Assembly: GCA_037975125.1 (NCBI GenBank)
Contig: CM075851.1
Coordinates: forward strand, 124,908,643-124,972,642
Direction of reading: 5' to 3'
From: Latrodectus hesperus
Taxonomy: Eukaryota > Arthropoda > Arachnida > Araneae > Theridiidae
Length of the DNA stretch: 64,000 nucleotides
The position numbers and the translations under genes are program-made. Shown here one piece after another: positions 54,473 to 64,000 of the stretch. The stretch's first letter is position 1. Each line of letters starts with the position of its first letter. The notes under the pieces were generated by a model, which made no database searches, was not told the origin of the DNA, and saw nothing but the letters and a program-made list of their open reading frames with translations.

Positions 54473-54989
54473 AAATAAAAAGTGAATTTTTCGTTACGGT
54501 AGAAGAACAAATTATTTTGTTAATTTAACAGCATTTTGACTTAAGTATGATAGATGTCCGAATTATTTTAGTAAAGAGGATATTCTAAGAAAATTGACTG
54601 ACATAAGTCTAATAGAATTTTTCGATTTAACAAAAGAGAAAACGAGATTATTTCAAAAACAGGAAAAAATTAATATTGAATTTCGGAAATTTCTTATCGA
54701 TGAGAGAAATGTAATTTCTGTAGAAACAAGTAAAAAATTTTAATTTATTAATGTCTTACTGCTAAGTTATCAAGTTATATGTAGAACTTGAAATGATAAA
54801 ATATTTTATTCAAAAAGTTAATGTGCTATAAATTGAAGAAAATTTAGTATTTTTTAGTAAAAATGCTCTGTATTTATGGTTATAAAACTTACATGTGCAT
54901 GTGTTACATGTGAAATTTTGAGTGCTGTAACATAGTAAAATTTAAATTAGTAAAATTTACTGGTGCATTTAACTTATCATACAAACAAT

Positions 54990-55023
54990 AAAAAACAAAA
55001 CAAATTTTTTTGTTTTGTTTTTT
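54990..55023. repeat. A/T-rich hairpin, 15-bp arms
   Basis: Arms 54990-55004 and 55009-55023 (AAAAAACAAAACAAA and its complement) face each other across four T. Low complexity; may be a chance or slippage product. Confidence 0.5.
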
Positions 55024-55988
55024 TCTTTATTGGCAGTAATTTTAATTTATTATAAATGTATTAATATTTTATTATAAGTAAATTAATTAGGATGATGAAA
55101 CATGTCAAGATACGAAATATTGACACATAAAAACGTGTGTGTATAATGATTTATCACACAATATGGATACGTGTACAAATTTAGCTTATAATATAATTGC
55201 AAGTTTAAATTCAGCATGCTTGAATTTAGCATTTAGTGCGTGGATACAAATTTAATGTATACACATGTGAATTTTAAAGTAAATCTTTATAAATATATCA
55301 CTCTATAATTATTGAAAGGAGTAAAAAGTTGTTTTTAACAATAAAATAGATTAAGTATTTCATGAACTCAAATAGAAGAAAAATACCATAAAAATTGTTG
55401 TACTTGGAATTTATTGATAAATAATTAAAAAAAATTTAATGATTTTTTGAAAATTAATGATGTAGGCTGATTATTAATTAAAATCTAATTTTCGTTAAAG
55501 GAACATGAGCAAATTTGTGAATTAAATTGTATAGAAATATTGACGATAATGGCTTAGACAATTCACTTAAGCAAACATATTTCAAGAAAACTGTAGTTTA
55601 GACTGTAGACTTCAGTAAAAGGGAATTTCAGAAACATACGCAAAGAGTGAGAAAAATGAATTAATGAGTATAAATTGAATCTGCATGCAAATAGTATAGT
55701 TTTTTTTAAATAAAAGAATATTTTCCTTTACCACTACAGAAACAATTAATAATACAACTCAGAAGCGAAGTAAAAAATAAATTCTGATACAAATGTTTTT
55801 AAACCATATTTGCATAAATGATTCTTTCTTATACAAAATGTAACTATTTATTAAAAATTAATAATTTGTTTTCTGCTTTAAGATAAATAATAATAATTGT
55901 TGAGATTGCATGATAAAATGTTTTTAGATTTTAGATTTTGGAATAACTGAAAAATAGAATTATTTCAAAAATGAACGAAATATATTGT

Positions 55989-56172
55989 GTGACATTTATA
56001 AATAATTTTTATTTCAACTCTTTTTTCACAAAATATAAGAATGATAATCCTTATGGTTTGAAAACAAAAATATATTATATTAAAAATATGTTATATTAAA
56101 AGCAAAAATAAAATAACAAGGATTATCATTCTTATGAAAATTAAAAACTGTTACATTATAACAGAATGTCAC
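55989..56172. mobile_element. Old foldback element with nested inverted repeats
   Basis: An inner pair of exact 18-bp arms (56035-56052 and 56118-56135) is nested in an outer 8-bp pair (GTGACATT at 55989-55996 and its complement at 56165-56172), with weak similarity between. It looks like a decayed foldback MITE; boundaries are uncertain. Confidence 0.4.
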
Positions 56173-59100
56173 ATTTCAATAACAGAATATGTAATTAGAA
56201 AAAAAACCGTTACTATATCTTAAAAAAATAGCAATAAGAAACTGTTCTTTATTGTTTATATTCTATTGATTTTAAATTTGATTCGTATGTAATTATTTTT
56301 CATTAATTAAGTTTTAAAATTCAATATAAAAGGTAAAAATTATAATATTAATTGGAAAGTCATTTATGATGTCAATGCTAAGTGCAGGAGTTATTTTTCG
56401 ATTATTTATAATTTACTGAAACTGGAGTTATTATTCAGTTATATTATGAGCAAAATAATAATCATAATATCGAAACGATTGAAAATTTCTTCTTTCCCTG
56501 GATATTTTTTAATAAAAAGTAATTTGATATTTATTGTTATAATTATCTAACAAGTTTTTTGTGTATTCATAATCACTTTAGTGTTTGAAAAATAAACTAT
56601 GTTTTTAACTATTTTTTGGTTACTTTAATAATCTAATGACACGAATGCAGTAATTTAATTATGTGATATTCAGATTCTAATAATTTTCTTTTAATTTCAC
56701 TTTGCACAATCTAGTTTTGTTTGAATCAAATTTCTTTTCTACCTAATTTTTCAAATCATGTTAATTTGCTTAATTGAATTAGGTTTTATTAAATATTTGT
56801 TGCAGTTATTGTGAAAGAGACATTACAAAAAATACGTAATTGAGAGAGAGAAAGAGACTGATAAACTAAAGTGAATATTTATGTAATTTTATAAATATTA
56901 TATGAAGGCATATAATTATAATTTACCTAAAAAATAAGTATATTATGTTTAAATATAAATATAATATTAAGCATATTTATACTCATTTCATCTGATACAG
57001 CGAATATTAAATTATATTTTTATTAAAAACTTTGGGATAAAAACTGCACTTAGAATGTCTAACCATTATCCTTATCAGTTCGGCATCTACAAGGAAGTAT
57101 AAAGAAAACAAAGTGCTTCATCAATTCCTCTCTTATGCTTTCTTCCGAATAACGGTAAAGAAGAAAATTAGGGAATTATATTCCATAGCATAGAAATTCA
57201 TAACCGCCAAAAAACGGTAATTTCTCGCCAAGCTCGAAACTACGTTAAGCATTCTCTGCTTCGAAAAGGGAATTCTCGGGACTTTACAAGTCATTGGAGT
57301 TAATGATGATTGATATTCTGGATTTTCTCTGGTTGGGAGAAAACTGACTCTATCATTTATGTAAATCGTAGGAGGCTCGGAAAGCCTTTCCTTGCAAAAT
57401 ACTTTATGCTTATTGCCCCATTTTTGACGCCGAGCATTTTTCGCCAGCGCCTTTCTCGTCTTACATAAATAAAATTGATATTATGTAAGAGTTGGCATTT
57501 TGTTGGAAGGAAAAGTCGACTGGATTTTTTTCGTTCCTTAGGAGAGGAAATTTCATTTTATTAAACATGAAATTATGAGATTATTATTCTGAATTTCTCC
57601 TCTCTTGAAAAGGAGATGAGGTGGTAGTTATTAACCCGGATTTGGAGTCATTTTAATGAATATGAACGACTTAGACAGGAAGCGTTATTTCTCCTTCGAT
57701 AAAGCAAGCAGAGTTGCTCCATGGTTTATCATTGTTTTGATGTTTACTATAACAGTTACTATAGTTTGATGTCTACCATATAACTAATTAATTAAATAAA
57801 TTATTTTTAGAAGAAATATTTTTGCTTAAAGAAATGGAATGAGCTACTGTTTAAAGTTATTGACATATAATATATGATTGAGGAATTTTAGTTTGCATAA
57901 ATAACGTTTTTTTCCGATTCTTACGAAAGTGGCTGGAGTCTCAAATCGAATGTTAGAACTTTTTATTTATTTAATTCCTTTGAATGTTAAATGTAATCTA
58001 TGTTAATTGTTTCAATTCGAATTATAATATTATTTAGTTTAATAATTTAACTATAATATAAAATTTAATATTAATAGAATAAATGTGATAAATGAGAAAC
58101 ACTTATTTCAAATACAGTTAATAACACTAATTTACAAATAAGTGCTTTTCATTTCTCATATGTTATATTCCTAAAACTATTGTTTATTTTCATAATGATC
58201 CCTCAAATCATTATGGTTGCAAATATATAGGAATATAATCAAACATATGGCATACATAACGTTTTGAAACATATTTTTTTCAGTTGTTATTGAATTTGTT
58301 TTATTGTATCATTAATTATATTTTAAATTTATATTTTTAGCTTTAATTTGCATGAAATTAAGTTACTTTTTTCGAAAAATCAGATAAAATCTGTGTTAAA
58401 TTATATATTCTGCATATATGAAAATATTTCTTTTCTTCAATACGATACCCAAAAAAATGAGTATCTGATGTACAAAACATAACAGAAAAAATATATTTAT
58501 ATAAACATTGATGGTTTTAGAGTAAGTTTATGTCTAACGGAAACACACATTTGGTAAATTTAATTTTTACAGCTTCACTCAAGAAAAACAATTAAGAAAC
58601 TAACGTATATATGATCACATGTTTACAATTATCTTCTTTGATATGTTATATAATGATGAATCTTAACAGCAACATAGGTTTATAAATATGTTTATTAGCA
58701 AAACAGCTTTGATCAAAGGAAAGTATGTTGGTAATGTGATGCATAACTTCAACATTCAGTATAAATCAGTCATCCTTTATTAAATGAATTCATTTTGTTA
58801 TAAAATGACTATTTGAAATTCACAAACCTAAAGACAAAATATACGTAATTTGAATACCTAAATGATGAGAATAAATTATTTTTCCTAAATGTGATTTTAC
58901 TAACAAAAATTGATCTTATGCAATAATTTAATATTAAGGGTAACTAAGGGCTTTGAAAATTAAAGAATTATATTGTTTTATTTCCAGTAAAACTTATATT
59001 GTTTTACAGAATATCTCCGTTAAATGAAACAGCTGCTTGTGGCACATACGTGGTCTTAGTAAGCATTTTGACCACACATTTGATAAGAAAGCTAATTTTG

Positions 59101-59565
59101 TCAGAAATGTAAGGAGAATTTCAATATATTGAGAAAATATCCATACAAAATATAATAGAAAATGGTTCCAAGGACATTATCCTTACAAATTTTTCTTAAA
59201 TTTTGTGATTATTAAATTTTCAAGCATTATATTTCCTTATTTAATATCAAGGAAACTATTAGAGAATTTTTTAGAGGTAAAATGTAGAGAAACATTGGAA
59301 AATTTTTTTAAATTATTTTTCTCTTGTTGATGAACATTTTGAGATTTATAAAATAAAGTATTTAATGGAATCAATGATTTTATTATAATCCAGTTTAAGC
59401 TGTTCAATATATTGAGAAAATAATAAAAAAGTTAATAAAAAAGAGCAATAGTTTTGACTATATGTTTAGGATTACGTAACTGCTTAAGAATGCTTCATAA
59501 TATTTTAATATATTTCGCATAAGTTACCTTCCAAAAAGACTTAGTATATAGGGGACAGTATTTAA

Positions 59566-59650
59566 AAAGCATGAAATCCATGACCAGTGTATAGGATCGA
59601 ACCCTTTACCCTCACGAATGGTGTCATATATCTAGGTCACAATGTGCTTC
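59566..59650 (-). mobile_element. SINE head remnant
   Basis: On the minus strand it contains a B-box-like GGGTTCGATCC followed by CATGGATTTCATGC, the same order as in the other SINEs here. The rest is not recognisable. Confidence 0.35.
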
Positions 59651-60463
59651 AGAAAGGTTTAAAAGATAAATATGAACACTTGACATAACAAAGGGAATTT
59701 TATTGATATACTTATGAAGTTAAATATTAATTAAGCAATTCTAATACATTCAAAAAGGAAAACCACTACCATGCTATGAAATTAATTTGGTAATTTTTAT
59801 ATATTTTAAGTTAATGCATAAAATCTAATCCACTATTATAAATACTGAAATTCAAATAAATTTGGCATTTGAAAAGTTTAATTTCATTTCAAAATATTTA
59901 ATTTCCAATTTATAAAACGTATTCTCTTTTCTATGTTACCCCTTAAAAATTGATAAGCACATTTAAAAAAATTTTGGAAACTGAACAAAAAATAATGATG
60001 TGATATATCATTTTCACCATTTAACTTTTTTTTTTACTAACGATGAAAAATTGCTAGTGAATTGAAGTCTTTGTCTTAAAATAAATAATTCATCAAAGTC
60101 CTGTAAGTTCTAAAAGTGTATTAGTTTTCCATTTAAGTCTTCAAAAGTGGTTAAGAACTTCTATTTTTCATTTGTCACTATTACTTGCTTTTTCGATTGA
60201 AATGAATTATAGGAATAGAATTTACCATTGAGTAAATTATTTTATCGTTAAATTTTCTTTTTGTTTAAAAAAGCTGGTGACCTAAAAGATTTATTTTTAA
60301 TACTGAAGAAAATTCGGAAAGGATTACTTTAGATGTAGTTTGGATTTTTAAGAAATACTTTAGAGTGAATAATTAGAAGATACTCTTGTGCATCTGAGAA
60401 CCATAGCTATATGAGTTCATAAGATTCTAATTTATTATTGTTATATAAAAATTTATTAGTATT

Positions 60464-60741
60464 GTTGTTGTCTTGTGCAAGCTAGGCTGGCATTAAGTGG
60501 TGTGCTGCTCCACTTTTCCAACTGCACCATATTTTGGTGTGGAGTTTGACTTCCTCAGTACACACATGTCATAAGTACTCGTTTATAGCGTAGACAACTA
60601 TTTACAACCCAATTATACAAGGAAAGGACAAAGACAGGTTAGACAGAGACAGATAGTATATCCCTGCCCGAACCGGGATTCGAACCAAGTACTTTCCTAT
60701 CAGCAGTTTAATCACCCTGACCACAAGACGGGGTGGGTGGC
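60464..60741 (-). mobile_element. tRNA-derived SINE, copy 1, with 13-bp target duplication
   Basis: Flanked by exact 13-bp repeats ATTTATTAGTATT (60451-60463 and 60742-60754). On the minus strand it begins GCCACCCACC, has B box GGTTCGAATCCCGG (near 60670-60685), and ends in a short (CAA)n tail. It shares most of its length with copy 2 at 62,204-62,466 in the same orientation. No coding capacity. Confidence 0.85.
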
Positions 60742-62203
60742 ATTTATTAGTATTAATGTTCGTATAATAGATTTTGTTCCATTATATTCGATTATATTGT
60801 TAAAAACATCATTTTCATTAATGCAAACAGAAAACACTTCCAAAGTATTCTATTTATTTACTGAAAATTTAATTTCACTATAAAAATTAAGGTAACTGTT
60901 TACACTAGTGTAGAAATCTTCTTAAAATAACCCTATAAAATAAGAGGCACAATATAATATATTCTACTTTTTGCAATAAATTGAATATGTGATTATTTGA
61001 AATAAGAGATATTATGAGAATTATTACTGATGTGAAATTATTTAGGAAATAATAATATTATTTTTCAGTTAATTAGAGATAATTTAATGCCTCTGTATTA
61101 AATACATCTTAAATAAGCTCAGATTTAAGTTTGAGGTTATAGGACAGTATTTTCTCATAAAACCCTGAAGAAAGAGTTAATGTTCTATTCGACTGCCCTA
61201 GTTAAACAATTGGGGAAGTTTTCTTGATTTAAAGTCCCTCTTATTTTAAATGTAAAACCCGTTATGCTATCAGCTTAATTTTTTCCATCCTAGTGCAAGG
61301 ATGGGTTAAATCGTAAAATCTGAAGTCAGTGTCACCTTGATGGGAGAAGGGATTTAAATAAACTAAGTTCTCCCAGAAAAAGATTAGGTCTAGAGGAAGG
61401 GAAAACACATACGCTGTAATGTAGCTGAAAGGGGATGACCAAGGGAATATTTAGTAGAAACTGCGCAGTTTTCCAAGGAAAAATGGCCTCTTACTTGAAC
61501 TGCAACTCACGGAAGTAGAAAGAATACGCAAGATTGAGGCTAGAAAGATATTTTTCAGACTTGAGAAGTGAAGTTTTGGATTTGGTATTCGGTAGAATAA
61601 GTACAAATCTTGAGTCTGATTTTGGTTGAAGTTTTCAACTGAAATTTTATTTTTATGACCATTTAAAAGTTTGAATACTGGAAAGAATTTTGATATAAAA
61701 TAAATGGCTTAGGGAAAAGGATTTGGTATAGAGGTATAAAGTTTGGAGATATTTTATATAATATATTTTCCTATTTTTTTTACTAAACGTAATACTTGTG
61801 GGCCCATTATAAATTATATTTGGAATCTTTTGAGAGATTTGATAAGAATAATATTTCTAATGTTTTTTAATCACTTAACAGATATTCTTAATTAGTAAGA
61901 AGATTCATTTCTTGAAACATTCTTAAGTACCAGCATCAGTTAAATAAAATTAATTATTGTAAGAAAAATATGCAATATTTATTATCTAATGTGAAAAATG
62001 TATTAAAAAATAAGAATATAAATTATGAGACACAGATAATAAAGGAAAGTTAAGTTTTAAAAAGTATTCAAGTGTATTAGGTATATTATTATTGTTATAA
62101 AAATTGGTTAAATTCATTTATCATTTGACAGTAAAACTTTAAAATAAAAGGAAAGGGGTTTTAAGAAAATAACTTCATAAAATAGTAGTATTTTAATAAC
62201 TGT

Positions 62204-62466
62204 TGTTGTTGTCTTGGGTCAGCTAGACTGGCATTATAGGTTGCGCTGCTTCTCTTTTCCAACTGAACCATTTTTAGGTGTAGAATCTGACTTCTTCTGT
62301 GCACGCACACCATAGGTACCCGTTTATAAGGTAGGAAACCATTCATAAGCCATTCATACAAAGAAAGGACAAAGACAGTATAGATAGAGAGAGAAAGTAC
62401 ATCCATGCCGAACTGGGATTCGAACCCAGTCAGGAATCTCTGTCCACAAGACAGAGTGGGTGGCAA
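62204..62466 (-). mobile_element. tRNA-derived SINE, copy 2, with 12-bp target duplication
   Basis: Flanked by TTTAATAACTGT at 62192-62203 and 62467-62478. It is the same family as copy 1: GCCACCCACT head on the minus strand, B box GGGTTCGAATCCCAG, GTCCTTTC word in the middle, (CAA)n tail. The 101-codon open frame crossing it is a by-product of the repeat, not a gene. Confidence 0.85.
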
Positions 62467-63419
62467 TTTAATAACTGTAAAGGACTTACATGAAAGCCAT
62501 CATATTTTATTTTAATATAATAACTTATTCATTTCAGAAAACAAATAATTTTAAGATTCAAAACTAATTTTTAATTTGAGAATGGTTTAAATTATACACT
62601 ATAAGAAATATTTATAACTATGAATAACTCAGTGCAACATATTAATATGAGTAGGCAAATCCCATACAATATTAATTCTTTTATTGAAATAAAAGTAAAG
62701 AATTTAAAAAAAATTAAAGGGAAATATTTTGTTAAAAAGTAAGATTGTTAAATTTTTTGTGTATCAATAAATATAATTTACTCATCTTAAACAAATAATA
62801 ATAAACATATAAAGCATAAAACGAATATTTCAACTGCAAATATGAAGAATAAAGTTATAACTAATTAAGAAGATTGTAACAATAAAATAATAAATTGTTT
62901 ATTAAATAGAATTTATGCTCTTTCACATATTATAATTTCGTGGTTGGAATATAAATTAAGAAGAAATATTAATAATAAAACCATCAAATCACTAGAAATA
63001 AAATCATCAGATCACAGTTTGAATAATTAAAAAAGTAATCAAATTTACCCTGAATACACATTTCTTCTCGGACTATTACTTTTGCGACGGAATCTTCCAG
63101 CAGCATTTTTCTAGATAAAAATGGTAACCTATTTATTTAAATCAAGGTTTTTTTCCCCCCTAGAAATTGTTTTTAATTTTCTTCCAAGAAAAAAATTTAT
63201 TATATTTAACTCTATTTCATAATAATATACCCTAAAACCTACTATTAAATCTGTGGAAATTTTTCTTTTCTTATATCTTTCTATCTTTTATTGTATTTGC
63301 ATATTTATTTTAAGTAAATATAAAGCTATGTAATAATCAGGATATATTTATATAGAAAAATTAATGAAAAGTACTATAAAATATTTTTTTGCTATAATTA
63401 TCACTTTTGAAAAAGAAAT

Positions 63420-63494
63420 ATTTACCATTTCTTAAAGGAGACCATTTCTTAAAAGTCAAATTTACAATTAAATTTACCATTTCTTAAAGGAGAC
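63420..63494 (+). repeat. 23-bp direct repeat, 52-bp period
   Basis: ATTTACCATTTCTTAAAGGA and the next three bases occur at 63420-63442 and 63472-63494, with a partial copy (CCATTTCTTAAAAG) between. Confidence 0.8.
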
Positions 63495-64000
63495 GTTCTT
63501 TGTCGGAAAAAGGTTACATTTCAAAGACTATACTGAAAATAAATAAACTTAATTCTTCTTATTAAATAAATAGAAAATATTTTGTTACATTTTCTAAAAT
63601 AGCCATACAAATAAAATATTTTGAAAACTTTAACCAGATATATTTTAAAATAAAATCAGCTGACATTCTAATATGAAGACTGAATTAATGTAAAAATAAA
63701 CTGCTTATACTCTGAGATATTTAAATTTAATTTACTGCCTATAAAATATTTGACCAATCGATAACGTCAATCTCAAGAAAAAAAAGAGATTGAAGAGTCG
63801 GGGGTCTAAAATTTCTTCAACGTGTCAATTCATCATACTCTTGATGGCGCTCTCTCACCCTAAGGTACGCAGCCATCTATTTATACTGAGTTCCGTATAA
63901 TGCATGTATTCTTATATGGCAAAGGTGGGTATTTCCCTTGAAAGAAAGTTCACAAGACCATGAAAAGAAGGTCAGAGGACCGAGACTTCCACAAAATAGA

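Larger units (their letters stand above)
60755..64000. other. Noncoding right edge around the SINE copies
   Basis: Islands at 61130-61560 and 63770-64000; the last runs off the window and could be the edge of a regulatory region or of an unseen gene. It holds TGATGGCGCT (63842-63851), a CTCF-like word. The rest is AT-rich without features. Confidence 0.45.

Noticed and set aside
58095..58160. Imperfect inverted repeat
   Set aside because: Arms match only with a 7-base gap; could be chance in AT-rich DNA.
62161..62466. 101-codon minus-strand frame
   Set aside because: Lies almost wholly in SINE copy 2 and ends at its edges.

Overview
The window is AT-rich eukaryotic DNA, roughly three-quarters A+T by eye, with long pure (TA)n arrays, one long (CA)n array, tRNA-derived SINEs, DNA transposon remnants and one gene broken by GT-AG introns. 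The best lineage clue is that gene. It encodes a small secreted ten-cysteine peptide with the prokineticin/MIT/astakine cysteine pattern, which is common in arachnids and other arthropods. Together with the repeat landscape this suggests an arthropod, most likely a spider or other arachnid. That lineage call is inference.

Layout: 1-27,980 is a gene desert. It holds a MITE-like inverted repeat (980-1222), a 116-bp foldback (5056-5171), a perfect short hairpin (5415-5463), a minus-strand SINE remnant (9826-9985), several microsatellites, and scattered less AT-rich islands that may be regulatory. From 27,989 to 30,316 lie a SINE, an unclassified GC-richer block, the 3' end of a decayed non-LTR retrotransposon with an (AAG)n tail, and a 204-bp (CA)n array. 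From 32,637 to 32,941 is the largest TA array. A nearly complete Tigger/pogo transposon (36,007-38,303) sits inside another TA array. Its transposase frame is open over about 520 codons except for one in-frame TGA.

The only convincing host gene runs from 45,289 to 52,485 on the plus strand (four coding exons, 96 residues). Its second intron carries decayed LTR-retroelement (BEL/Pao-like) fragments on the minus strand and a small open frame with a knottin-like cysteine order. Its TATA-like box, initiator-like site and polyadenylation signal can be placed tentatively.

The last 11 kb has no convincing gene. It contains a (TA)n array, inverted repeats, a SINE remnant near 59.6 kb, and two well-preserved minus-strand SINE copies of one family (60,464-60,741 and 62,204-62,466) with visible target-site duplications. 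No rRNA, genuine tRNA, CRISPR array or operon is seen. No clearly novel multi-gene system is evident. The items most worth checking are the ten-cysteine gene with its intronic cysteine-rich frame, the one-stop Tigger element inside a TA array, and the tRNA-like/LINE composite near 29 kb.
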